Assembly (NCBI RefSeq): GCF_003096835.1
Contig: NZ_QENZ01000003.1
Location: forward strand, 434,001 to 498,000
Direction: 5' to 3'
DNA from: Balneicella halophila
Lineage (GTDB): Bacteria > Bacteroidota > Bacteroidia > Bacteroidales > Balneicellaceae
Length of the DNA: 64,000 bases
Shown: positions 28,651-37,036 of the stretch, one piece after another
Layout: each line of letters starts with the position of its first letter
How positions within the stretch are numbered: position 1 is the first letter of the stretch
Made by a program: the position numbers and the translations under genes
Notes under the pieces: model-generated
Databases searched by the model: none
What the model saw: only the letters and a program-made list of their open reading frames with translations
Told to the model about the DNA's origin: nothing

Positions 28651-29970
28651 TTATTTCGTTGAGGTTAAAAATTCGATGTAATACACAGCTACTTTTAGCT
28701 GAAATAATTCTTGTAAATAGTTGAGGTGTTTTTCTTCAACTGCACTATCGTCTTTGAGTAGGTCTGTGGTTTTCTCCAGACCTTCTTCAAACCTGTTTTT
28801 ACGGATTCTATAACTTTCTTTTGCTTGATTCAATGCTTTTTCAGCTAATGCAATCTTTGCCAATGCGTTTTCAACATCACGATGAGCTTTGTTTAGTTCA
28901 GCTTGACTTTTCGTAAGGTAATCCTCATAAGCAACCTCTGCTTTTTCTAAGGCAACCTTGTTTTTTTGTATATCTTTAATGTTTTGTGTTCCGTTGAAAA
29001 GATTCCAAGATAATCGCATACCTACCATGTAGTTGTCTGCATCACCTTGAAACAATTTGTGATTGTTGATTTCATATTGTCCAAAAGCATTTACACGAGG
29101 TGAAAATTTTGAGCGACTTGCTTTTAGCATATTCTTCTGTGCATCAATACCTGCTCGATAAGCCAGCAAATCATCTCTTTCTGTTTCCAAATTACTTTGA
29201 GGAAGTAAACCTACAGTAGAAGGAATTTCTTTAATTTCAGTCGTCGGCTTTAAGGTTTCTTTCGCATCTTGTCCCATGATATAATACAGCTGGTCAGAGA
29301 GATTTTGAATATTGATTTTATTATTCAATATTTTATTTTCCATATCCGTTAAGCGTACGTTGACTTCCAATTCGTCAGAGGGTTTGGTATAGCCTTGCTT
29401 ACTTAGGTTTTCTACCAAATTTACATTTGCTTCTACCGTTTTTTTGGCTTTCTCCAATACATCATTTGCCGCATAGAGTAGTTGTAATTGAGCAAAAAGT
29501 TGCTTCACCTGAAAAGTTAAATACTCTTTGCCGTATGCCAGTTGATGCTTTGATGCTAAGGCTTTTGCTCTTGCTGCACTTCGCATGTAAATACCATCCA
29601 AATTAAAGATAGGTTGCTCGACTTTTACCAAAGCATTATAAGAGTTCATCCCGTCAGGATTGTTCAGTAAATCCGGAGCAAAGTCTGCTTGCTGAATAAT
29701 CTTTTGCTTTAATTTTGTCCCGAATACGTTAAGCGGGTCGTTGGTTCGACCAAAAGAATAACTTGCATTTACGCGGGGAAGAAATACAGCATTACTCTTC
29801 TCTGCATCTAACTGTTCAATATCGGCTTGCAAAGCTTGTTGTTGCAGTCCCATATTGTTTGCCAATGCTTTACTCAACAATTCCTCTAAGCTGATGGTTT
29901 GTTGTGCTTGACTGAGCGACAAAAAGCCACAAAGGAGGATTAGGCTAATAAAAAGTCTTTTTGAAAACAT
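28651..29970 (-). CDS. TolC family outer-membrane efflux protein
   Basis: The outer-membrane channel of the tripartite pump. The 439-residue protein has a signal peptide (cut near SQAQ-QTISL) and the TolC/OEP repeat structure of long amphipathic helices, with the typical N-terminal ISLEELLSKALANNMGLQQQ and repeated heptads in the second half (ALAKIALAEKALNQAKESYRIRKNRFEEG region). It is the first gene of the efflux operon. Its promoter region has a TAnnTTTG box and a perfect palindrome resembling a Crp/Fnr site. Confidence 0.92.
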   Translation of the reverse strand: MFSKRLFISLILLCGFLSLSQAQQTISLEELLSKALANNMGLQQQALQADIEQLDAEKSNAVFLPRVNASYSFGRTNDPLNVFGTKLKQKIIQQADFAPDLLNNPDGMNSYNALVKVEQPIFNLDGIYMRSAARAKALASKHQLAYGKEYLTFQVKQLFAQLQLLYAANDVLEKAKKTVEANVNLVENLSKQGYTKPSDELEVNVRLTDMENKILNNKINIQNLSDQLYYIMGQDAKETLKPTTEIKEIPSTVGLLPQSNLETERDDLLAYRAGIDAQKNMLKASRSKFSPRVNAFGQYEINNHKLFQGDADNYMVGMRLSWNLFNGTQNIKDIQKNKVALEKAEVAYEDYLTKSQAELNKAHRDVENALAKIALAEKALNQAKESYRIRKNRFEEGLEKTTDLLKDDSAVEEKHLNYLQELFQLKVAVYYIEFLTSTK

Positions 29971-29999
29971 ACTTTCATCTTTTATTTAGGATTCCAAGA

Positions 30000-30044
30000 C
30001 AAAAGTAGTTGTCGGCAAAACCACTTACAGTGACTAAAGTCACA
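30000..30044 (-). promoter_or_regulatory. efflux operon promoter with Crp/Fnr-type operator
   Basis: On the minus strand the sequence contains TGTGACTTTAGTCACT (30029-30044), a perfect 6-2-6 palindrome GTGACT-TT-AGTCAC that fits TGTGA-N6-TCACA with one mismatch. Its centre is about 30 bases upstream of a TACTTTTG -7 box (30000-30007), so near -40 from the expected start. There is no good -33 TTTG; the operator covers that place. This is the layout of a class II activated promoter. The adjacent Crp/Fnr gene is the obvious candidate regulator. Confidence 0.7.
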
Positions 30045-30054
30045 TAACGAAAAA

Positions 30055-30681
30055 TTAAAGCATTTTAATAGAATTTCGACCTAACTGAACCAGGCCTTTG
30101 CTTTCTAAAGCTTTGAGTAATCGTGAAATAACTTCTCGGGAAGTGTTGAGATCTCGGGCTATCTCGTGATGTGTTATTTGAATTTGAGAATCATTTGACA
30201 TTTCCTCCTTCTTTTTCAGGTAAGAAAGCAATCGTTCATCAACTTTTTGGAATGCAATACTATCAAGAGCTTCCAATAGTTGATTGAATTTTTCTTTGAA
30301 GGAAAGCATCACGAATTCTTTCCAACTTTTGTATTTCGAAGACCAGCTGTTTACATTTAATATACTTACAAGAATAACTTCTGTTTCTTCTTCTGCAATG
30401 GCATTTATTTGGCTTTTTTTGTTGGTATAGCAACACTGCAGGGTGTCGGCACAAGTATCTCCTTGTTTTAGATAATAGAGAAAGACTTCCTTGCCGTCCT
30501 CATTGATACGTGAAACTCTAATATTTCCGGATAGTACTAAAGGAGCAAAAGTAATATAGTCCCCAACGTTTATAATATTATCACCTTCCGAAAAAACACG
30601 ATATATTCCTTCTTTAGCAATTTCATCAAGTAATGCTATTTCTGTGATTCCGGGTAATGCTTTCCGAATTTTTGTCTTCAT
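30055..30681 (-). CDS. Crp/Fnr family transcription regulator with cysteine-bearing sensor domain
   Basis: A 208-residue regulator. Residues about 20-120 form the cyclic-nucleotide-binding-like beta roll, and 150-205 the winged helix (HHEIARDLNTSREVISRLLKALESKG recognition region). The phosphate-binding cassette of true cAMP receptors is not preserved: where Gly-Glu and Arg are expected the protein has GDTCADTLQCCYTN, with Cys77, Cys83 and Cys84. This points to thiol/redox or another ligand rather than cAMP, which is inference. No FNR-type N-terminal Cys cluster is present. It lies 84 bases upstream of tolC, with a Crp-type palindrome between, and 38 bases after the Feo operon. Confidence 0.88.
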   Translation of the reverse strand: MKTKIRKALPGITEIALLDEIAKEGIYRVFSEGDNIINVGDYITFAPLVLSGNIRVSRINEDGKEVFLYYLKQGDTCADTLQCCYTNKKSQINAIAEEETEVILVSILNVNSWSSKYKSWKEFVMLSFKEKFNQLLEALDSIAFQKVDERLLSYLKKKEEMSNDSQIQITHHEIARDLNTSREVISRLLKALESKGLVQLGRNSIKML

Positions 30682-30719
30682 TTTCAGTAATAAATATATT
30701 CACAATATTACAAAAAAAA

Positions 30720-32135
30720 TCACAGTCTCCAGAAAAAAGCGACTAAGAAACATACCACAATACCCATGATGATAGGAAGAATTGCTGCTACAGTGGTCCA
30801 TTTTACACTATTTGTTTCTTTATATATGGTATATATCGTTGTACTGCAAGGGTTATGAAGCAAACTAAATAGCATTAAGTTGACTGCAGTGAGTAGTGTC
30901 CATCCTCCTGCCTCTAATATCGTTGAAATTTGAGCTTCAGAACCTTCAAACATAACTCCTGCACCTTCACCCATATTTAAATCTTTTGTGACTAGCACTG
31001 TGAGCATTAAGATAGTAGGTATTACAATTTCATTGGCAGGAATCGCTAAAATATAAGCAAGAAGAATCACACCGTTTAGTCCGATAGCCACTCCAAACGG
31101 ATCCAGCCAATCAATAGTCCAAAATGCTAGACTTTCACCGCCTACGTTTATATTTGAAATGAGCCAAATAGCTGCTCCTGCTGGTGCCGCAAACATTACC
31201 GCTCTCCACAAAACGATAAGCGTACGGTCTATCAATGACGTATATAAAGTTTTCCAAAACTGTGGCGGTCGGTAGGGAGGAAGTTCTAGGGTAAATGAAG
31301 ATACTTCACCCTTTAGCATTACTCTAGAGAGAAACCAATTGGTTCCGAACATAAAAGCAATACCAATAAGTGCTATCAGGATAACCGAACCCGTAGCAAC
31401 AAAACTTGTAAATTCATTAGGAACAACCGCTCCTAGAAAGATAGTGGCGAGTAATATCTGGGTAGGCCATCGTCCGTTACATAGCGAAAAGTTATTCGTA
31501 ATTATAGCTATTAAGCGCTCACGCGGGCTATCAATTATACGTGTTGCCACAACACCCGCAGCATTACATCCAAATCCCATAGTCATGGTTAAAGCTTGCT
31601 TTCCATGTGCACCGGTTTTTTGGAATATTTTATCGAGATTAAATGCGACTCTAGGCAGATAACCAAAATCCTCTAACAGTGTAAATAATGGAAAAAATAT
31701 GGCCATCGGGGGCAGCATCACAGCAATCACCCAGGCTACAGCCAAATAAACACCATCTACAAGAAATCCACTCAACCACCATGGAAAGTTTAGTGCATTA
31801 GCTCCATCTTTCAGCAGCGGGTAGAGCCAGCCCATGAGAAGATCCGAAAGCATTTGCGAAGGGTAGTTGGCTCCTATAATAGTAATCCATAAAACTACAG
31901 CTAATATCAGAAGCATAATAGGGAATCCCCATTTTTTGCTTGTAACTATTTGGTCAAGTTTCTGTTCAAAATTGAAAACACTTTCTTTACCTTTTTGCTG
32001 TACCGTTTTTCTAGTTATGGCAGCTGCATCTGTATAAATACTTTCTGTCAGGTAATCATGATAGTTATCACCAAGTTCCCAGCGTAGCTTGTCAGCTTTG
32101 TTCAGGATGTTATCTATATTTGTCTGTTTGCTCAT
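30720..32135 (-). CDS. feoB: FeoB-type iron transporter, permease half
   Basis: A 471-residue membrane protein that corresponds to the C-terminal transport domain of FeoB without a GTPase domain. A soluble helical leader (residues 1-55) is followed by about 9-10 transmembrane segments. The two gate motifs are visible: [23 protein letters not shown] and [14 protein letters not shown] (seen as GFGCNAAG and SLCNGRWP), plus the late [14 protein letters not shown] segment. The gene starts inside the stop of the GTPase gene (ATGA), so the two halves are translationally coupled. FeoB members can carry Fe2+ or Mn2+; the metal is not decided by sequence. Confidence 0.9.
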   Translation of the reverse strand: MSKQTNIDNILNKADKLRWELGDNYHDYLTESIYTDAAAITRKTVQQKGKESVFNFEQKLDQIVTSKKWGFPIMLLILAVVLWITIIGANYPSQMLSDLLMGWLYPLLKDGANALNFPWWLSGFLVDGVYLAVAWVIAVMLPPMAIFFPLFTLLEDFGYLPRVAFNLDKIFQKTGAHGKQALTMTMGFGCNAAGVVATRIIDSPRERLIAIITNNFSLCNGRWPTQILLATIFLGAVVPNEFTSFVATGSVILIALIGIAFMFGTNWFLSRVMLKGEVSSFTLELPPYRPPQFWKTLYTSLIDRTLIVLWRAVMFAAPAGAAIWLISNINVGGESLAFWTIDWLDPFGVAIGLNGVILLAYILAIPANEIVIPTILMLTVLVTKDLNMGEGAGVMFEGSEAQISTILEAGGWTLLTAVNLMLFSLLHNPCSTTIYTIYKETNSVKWTTVAAILPIIMGIVVCFLVAFFWRL

Positions 32136-32914
32136 TTCTTTATCTCCAAATCTCCTAAAGTTCCTTGTTTTACTGCGTCAATAATACTTCTATCTCCTTC
32201 AAGTAGACGTAGAGCTATCCATCGGCTATTAGGCAACTGTGGATATTGTTCCTCAATTTCTTTACTTAATTCTGCCACTGCTGTTTCAATTTTTGGTGGG
32301 ATACTGCTAATTTTATGAGGTTTTGTATTTATGTTCCCAGTAGCCATATCATCAATCGTTTTTAATAACAGTGGCAAGCCCTTTCCATAGCGTGCACTTG
32401 TTGGCACTACTGGAATTCCTAATTCTCTTGCCAAAGAACGCTCATCTACCTTAATTCCATGTCTTTCAGCTTCATCAATTAGATTAAGACAGAGAATAGT
32501 GTTAGGTGTTATTTCTAATATTTGTAGGATAAGATTTAGGTTACGTTCTAACCTTGCAGAATCTGCAACAACAACGGTAACATTGGGCTTTCCAAATAGG
32601 ATGAAATTGCGAGCAATCTCTTCATCTTCCGATGTGGAAAGCAACGAATAGGTTCCTGGTAAATCTACCAATTTAAATTTTTTGTCATTGTAGCTGAAAG
32701 CTCCTTCAGCACGCACTACCGTTTTGCCCGGCCAGTTTCCTGTGTGCTGTCGTAGTCCTGTGAGTGCATTAAACACTGTGCTTTTCCCAGTATTTGGATT
32801 TCCTGCCAAAGCTACTACATAGTCACTTTTAGTAGCATCAACACCTAATTTTTTCAGTGCGGCATGGTTATAAAGATCACAATTCTCACAAGCAGCATTC
32901 TTTTTATCACTCAT
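32132..32914 (-). CDS. feoB: FeoB-type iron transporter, GTPase half
   Basis: A 260-residue protein equal to the cytosolic G domain plus the guanine-dissociation-inhibitor-like helical part of FeoB. Motifs are G1 [10 protein letters not shown]3 DLPGTYS, G4 NLID and G5-like TSARYGKG. An N-terminal extension carries CENC, a possible metal or redox site not seen in classic FeoB. The start overlaps the DtxR-FeoA gene by 8 bases and follows a purine-rich AAGGAGGG, a strong Shine-Dalgarno sequence that is unusual in this phylum. It overlaps the permease gene by 4 bases. Confidence 0.92.
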   Translation of the reverse strand: MSDKKNAACENCDLYNHAALKKLGVDATKSDYVVALAGNPNTGKSTVFNALTGLRQHTGNWPGKTVVRAEGAFSYNDKKFKLVDLPGTYSLLSTSEDEEIARNFILFGKPNVTVVVADSARLERNLNLILQILEITPNTILCLNLIDEAERHGIKVDERSLARELGIPVVPTSARYGKGLPLLLKTIDDMATGNINTKPHKISSIPPKIETAVAELSKEIEEQYPQLPNSRWIALRLLEGDRSIIDAVKQGTLGDLEIKK

Positions 32915-33929
32915 CGTTTCCCTCCTTTTGAATTAGAATATATTGAGCTTGATCTTCTCGTAAAGCTATAAGTGTTTCTCTTACTTGGTAGGCAATAGGG
33001 TCACCCAAAGGACTGATATTAGAAATTTTAATCTCTGTGCCATTAACGAAGCCTAAGTCTAGCAATCTACGTCTATTCTCACCTCTGCATTCTCTTGAAA
33101 TACCTTTAACAACTGCTTTTTCTTTCTTTTTTAATTGTGAAAGTCTGCTGATATTCTCAGTGATTTCTTCTTTTTCTAAAGGGATAATAGTAAGGGCATC
33201 GGCTACTATTGGTTGTAAATCATGCAATCTGCCTTCTGAAGAAAAACGAACCATTTCCGGAGTTATTTTCAAAATTTTTACTTGAGAACCAATGTGTATA
33301 TTCTCAGCTAAGATTTGCTGATAAATGGATTCTGGTTCATCTTGAATGTGTACAATTCTGCCAATGGTTCCTTCCGGGAAAGATGCTAAAACTTTTCCTG
33401 AGATTTCAGGCATTTCTCCTTCTCCATAGGGAATAGGATCTCCGTGAGGATCGAAAAGTGGTCTTCTTAATTCTTTTGATAGTTCCTCAAGATGCTCGTC
33501 AGTGAGTCTATGTTCTGCTTTTTCAGCTAATTTATGCCAATCTTTTTTATCATATCCTGTCTTTTCAGCAAGAAACTGCTCCCAAAGTCTATGAGCGCGT
33601 ACAATTCGCAGTGCATAGGTTTCTCCTTTAGGACTCAAACGGACTTTATTTTCTAGTACTTGAACCAAGTCCTTTTTTTCCATTTCACTCAATATCTTAA
33701 GTGTTTGTTGTTCTCTAAATGGAAGCTTTTTTACAAGCGATTTAATATTTGGTGTTATTTTTTCTAGTTGAGACTGGTATAGTGTTTTTAGGATATCCTC
33801 CAAAATAATTCTATCTCGCGATACCTTGGTTTCCTTAAGTCGATACCACCATCCATCCTGTGGTTTGAAGAACAGAATGAGCAAGATTATAGCTATTATG
33901 CCAAATATAATATTGAAAATAAGAGTCAT
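32907..33929 (-). CDS. membrane-anchored DtxR-type regulator fused to FeoA domains
   Basis: A 340-residue fusion. Residues 3-22 form a transmembrane helix. Residues about 35-180 resemble a DtxR/MntR metalloregulator: a winged-helix part ([24 protein letters not shown]), then [17 protein letters not shown] and PHGDPIP, which hold the His and Glu metal ligands. Residues about 190-255 and 265-338 each look like an SH3-type FeoA domain (the second with [30 protein letters not shown], here [12 protein letters not shown]). It is the first gene of the Feo operon and overlaps the GTPase gene. A metal sensor bound to the membrane next to FeoB could gate transport, regulate genes, or both. Confidence 0.82.
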   Translation of the reverse strand: MTLIFNIIFGIIAIILLILFFKPQDGWWYRLKETKVSRDRIILEDILKTLYQSQLEKITPNIKSLVKKLPFREQQTLKILSEMEKKDLVQVLENKVRLSPKGETYALRIVRAHRLWEQFLAEKTGYDKKDWHKLAEKAEHRLTDEHLEELSKELRRPLFDPHGDPIPYGEGEMPEISGKVLASFPEGTIGRIVHIQDEPESIYQQILAENIHIGSQVKILKITPEMVRFSSEGRLHDLQPIVADALTIIPLEKEEITENISRLSQLKKKEKAVVKGISRECRGENRRRLLDLGFVNGTEIKISNISPLGDPIAYQVRETLIALREDQAQYILIQKEGNDE

Positions 33930-33956
33930 CTAACTTATTTGGTATTTATTGTCTTA

Positions 33957-33964
33957 CAAAGATA
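33957..33964 (-). promoter_or_regulatory. putative Feo operon promoter -7 element
   Basis: The minus strand reads TATCTTTG, a full TAnnTTTG match, 28 bases upstream of the DtxR-FeoA start. The -33 region lacks TTTG, which could mean control by a regulator. Confidence 0.45.
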
Positions 33965-34032
33965 GGTTTTTTCAATAAACTTCTGATGAATTTGATTAAA
34001 ATATCTTAGTGCTCTTATTAAAAAAATCAATA

Positions 34033-34064
34033 TTTGCAGCAAGAATATAATTTCAGTATTTTTA
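34033..34064 (+). promoter_or_regulatory. hutH promoter
   Basis: TTTG, 20 bases, TATTTTTA: exact -33 and spacing, with one mismatch in the -7 box (final G replaced by A). It is 31 bases upstream of the hutH ATG. Confidence 0.6.
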
Positions 34065-34094
34065 CATCAAATAAATTTTTTAAAAAAATATACT

Positions 34095-35603
34095 ATGTTT
34101 CATTTTGGGAAAGATAAACTGACAGTTGACATAGCGATTGCTATGATAAATAAAAAAGAACAAGGTGTTTTGTCTGATGAGATAAAACAACAGATTACTA
34201 AAAGTCAAAAAAATGTTGAGGAAATTGTAGCTAGCGATAGGACAGTGTATGGAGTCAATACAGGTTTTGGTCCGTTATGCACAGTTAAAATTTCAGCAGA
34301 AGAGACCCGAAAGTTGCAGGAAAACATTTTGCAAAGTCATGCGGTAGGCGTTGGAGAGCCAATAGAAGATGATTTAGTACGGTTGATGCTTTTGACAAAA
34401 CTACATGCTTTAGCACAAGGTTTCTCAGGTATCAAATTAGATACTTACGAGCGCATTCTTTATTTTTTCGAAAATGATATTCTTCCTTTGGTTCCGGAGC
34501 AGGGCTCTGTTGGTGCTTCTGGTGATTTAGCTCCTCTTTCACATTTGTTTTTACCATTAATTGGAATGGGACAGGTTAAATATAATGAAAAAATCTACGA
34601 AACAGCGGATTTGTATAAGGAGTTGAACTTAGAGCCTGTACAATTAGGAGCGAAAGAGGGATTAGCATTGATTAACGGAACACAATTTATATTAGCACAC
34701 GCAACCATGGCAGTGTACCGTATGCAAAAAGCCTTACGACACGCTGACATTATTGGTGCTGTCACATTAGATGCTCTAAAAGGTTCAATCCGTCCGTTTA
34801 AGAAAGAATTACATGAGATACGTCCTTATGAAGGGACACAACGTGTTGCAGAAAATCTTCGCAATATGTTAGATGGATCAGAAATACCTGCTTCTCATGC
34901 TGATTGTGATAGAGTACAGGATCCATATTCACTTCGTTGTATGCCACAAGTACATGGAGCTTCACGTAATGCGTGGAAACATTTGAATGAATTGGTAGAA
35001 ATAGAGCTGAATTCTGTGACTGACAATCCTATTGTTTTAGGAGATGGTGATGCAATAAGTGGAGGTAATTTCCACGGTCAACCTTTAGCTATGGTAATAG
35101 ATTACGCAACATTAGCATGTGCTGAATTAGGCAATATTGCAGACAGACGAGTATATTTGAGCTTAGAAGGAGAGAAATTTAGTTTACCTAAATTATTATT
35201 GAAAGAAACGGGCTTGAATTCCGGTTTTATGATTCTTCAGTACACAACTGCAGCATTGGTTACAGAAAACAAGACACAGTGTTTCCCCGCTTCAGCTGAT
35301 AGCGTGCCTACATCGATGGGACAAGAAGATCATGTGAGTATGGGCTCTATCAGTGGAAGAAAATGCTTGAGAGTCATTAATAATTTAGAAAAGATACAAG
35401 CGATTGAGTTGCTTTGTGCTACACAAGCCTTAGAATTTGCGCGTCCATTGAAGAGTTCTAAAACTATTGAAGCAATACAAGAATATGTGCGTAAAGAAAT
35501 TCCTCATTTCGAGAAAGATGAAATATTCTCTACAGCTATTAATAAATCTATCGACATTATAAAAAGCGGAGATTTGTTAGATATTGCTAGTCAGGTAAAA
35601 TAA
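34095..35603 (+). CDS. hutH: histidine ammonia-lyase
   Basis: HutH deaminates L-histidine to urocanate. The 502-residue protein has the MIO-forming triad Ala-Ser-Gly in GSVGASGDLAPLSHL, the catalytic Tyr loop VYGVNTGFGPL near residue 55 and the NGTQFILAH and QDPYSLRCMPQVHG segments of the aromatic ammonia-lyase family. The context next to imidazolonepropionase supports histidine over other aromatic substrates. It is the first gene of a hutH-hutI pair with a 21-base gap. Confidence 0.95.
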   Translation: MFHFGKDKLTVDIAIAMINKKEQGVLSDEIKQQITKSQKNVEEIVASDRTVYGVNTGFGPLCTVKISAEETRKLQENILQSHAVGVGEPIEDDLVRLMLLTKLHALAQGFSGIKLDTYERILYFFENDILPLVPEQGSVGASGDLAPLSHLFLPLIGMGQVKYNEKIYETADLYKELNLEPVQLGAKEGLALINGTQFILAHATMAVYRMQKALRHADIIGAVTLDALKGSIRPFKKELHEIRPYEGTQRVAENLRNMLDGSEIPASHADCDRVQDPYSLRCMPQVHGASRNAWKHLNELVEIELNSVTDNPIVLGDGDAISGGNFHGQPLAMVIDYATLACAELGNIADRRVYLSLEGEKFSLPKLLLKETGLNSGFMILQYTTAALVTENKTQCFPASADSVPTSMGQEDHVSMGSISGRKCLRVINNLEKIQAIELLCATQALEFARPLKSSKTIEAIQEYVRKEIPHFEKDEIFSTAINKSIDIIKSGDLLDIASQVK

Positions 35604-35624
35604 GACAATAAAATATTCAGACTC

Positions 35625-36857
35625 ATGCAAAAAATAATAGGGCCATTTTATCAATTATTGACCATGGCAAATCTTCCAGAAAGAGGAGCTTTGCAAGACG
35701 AACAATTAGAAATAATTGCCAATGCGGGAATAGTTGTTGAAGGAGGTAAAATAAAAGATTTAGGTAGTTGGGAGTCACTTAAGACTGCTTATCCTGATGC
35801 AGAACGTGAAGAAATTGACGAACCGATGGTGTTATTACCCGGTTTTGTGGATACCCATACACATATTTGTTCTGCCGGAAATAGAGCAACTGACTACGCT
35901 ATGCGGTTAGCAGGTAAAAGCTATTTAGAAATAGCTGAAGCTGGCGGCGGTATTTGGCATACAGTTACTGCAACACGGAGTGCCAGTTTGGAAGAGCTTA
36001 CAGAAGCTACGATAGAGCGGGCTAAGGTACAACTTTCAGAAGGAGTCACAACTTGCGAAGTGAAAAGCGGATATGGACTTACAGTTGAAAGCGAACTGAA
36101 AATGCTTCGTGCCATTCAAAATGCGAATAAAGCACTTCCGATAGACTTAGTCGGTACTTGTTTAGCGGCTCATATGAAACCGAAAGATTTTGAAGGAACC
36201 GCGTCTGAATATCTGCAACTGATGGCGGATGAATTACTTCCTAAGGTGTGGAAAGAAGGATTAGCATGTCGTGTTGACGCTTTTGTGGAGCAATCTGCAT
36301 TTTCTGTAGAGGAAACTTTACCTTATTTGCAAAAAGCAAAAGAATTAGGTTTTGATATCACCGTTCACGGCGACCAATTTACACCGGGTGGAAGTCAATT
36401 AGCTATTGATTTAGAAGCCATCAGCACAGACCATTTGGAAGCTAGTACCGACAAAGAAGTTGAAGCTCTTGCGAAGAGTAATGTAACTGCTGTTGCATTG
36501 CCTGGAGCAACTATTGGTTTAGGAGATCGTTTTACTCCTGCACGTGCTATCCTAGACAAAGGTGGTAAATTAGCCATAGCAACCGACTGGAATCCAGGTT
36601 CAGCACCTATGGGTAAATTATTACTTCCGGCTTCAATTTTAGGAGCTTTTGAACACTTGACGATGGCAGAAACCTTAGCTGGATTAACAATACGTGCAGC
36701 AGCGGCTCTAAATGTGAGTAGCAGGGTAGGTTCCCTTGAAGAAGGAAAATTAGCAGATTTCATTGCATTTCCATTTAAAGATTTTAGAAATATCATCTAT
36801 AGGCAAGGAGCTGTACTGCCTAAAAAAGTATGGAAACGAGGAGAAATGGTGTTATAA
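35625..36857 (+). CDS. hutI: imidazolonepropionase
   Basis: HutI opens the imidazolone ring to give N-formimino-L-glutamate, the third step of histidine breakdown. The 410-residue amidohydrolase has the metal-binding VDTHTHI motif, AGKSYLEIAEAGGGI, the His of DITVHGDQF, the region EAISTDHLE and the catalytic-Asp segment ATDWNPGSAPMG. It follows hutH by 21 bases. hutU (urocanase), which acts between HutH and HutI, is not in this window, nor is a formiminoglutamate-processing gene, so the pathway is split across the genome or incomplete. Confidence 0.95.
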   Translation: MQKIIGPFYQLLTMANLPERGALQDEQLEIIANAGIVVEGGKIKDLGSWESLKTAYPDAEREEIDEPMVLLPGFVDTHTHICSAGNRATDYAMRLAGKSYLEIAEAGGGIWHTVTATRSASLEELTEATIERAKVQLSEGVTTCEVKSGYGLTVESELKMLRAIQNANKALPIDLVGTCLAAHMKPKDFEGTASEYLQLMADELLPKVWKEGLACRVDAFVEQSAFSVEETLPYLQKAKELGFDITVHGDQFTPGGSQLAIDLEAISTDHLEASTDKEVEALAKSNVTAVALPGATIGLGDRFTPARAILDKGGKLAIATDWNPGSAPMGKLLLPASILGAFEHLTMAETLAGLTIRAAAALNVSSRVGSLEEGKLADFIAFPFKDFRNIIYRQGAVLPKKVWKRGEMVL

Positions 36858-36924
36858 CCTTACATAGAGAATAAATAGTTATTTAGAATGATTCTGTTTT
36901 AAGTTTTAAGTTTTAGGTGTAAGT

Positions 36925-36981
36925 GTCTGATAATAAGAGGTTTAAATAGCGATTGTGCTTTAAAGCAAGAACCTATCAGAC
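36925..36981. other. structured intergenic inverted repeats between hutI and acnA
   Basis: GTCTGAT (36925-36931) pairs with ATCAGAC (36975-36981), then AGGTT (36938-36942) with AACCT (36970-36974), leaving a 6-base bulge on the left. The apex holds a perfect 12-base palindrome TGCTTTAAAGCA (36956-36967). A smaller ACTTTG / CAAAGT hairpin follows at 37002-37018, just before the acnA start. No T-run follows the large structure, so it is not a clear terminator. It could be a leader structure or a protein-binding region. Confidence 0.5.
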
Positions 36982-37036
36982 TTTTAAATATTTATCTTTA
37001 CACTTTGAAACACAAAGTCCTTAAAAACAAAAAATT

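Noticed and set aside
30720-32914. FeoB as one gene broken by a frameshift or using programmed frameshifting
   Set aside because: The permease half has its own ATG overlapping the stop (ATGA) and a sensible helical N-terminus, and neither half has lost domain sequence. It is a clean gene split.
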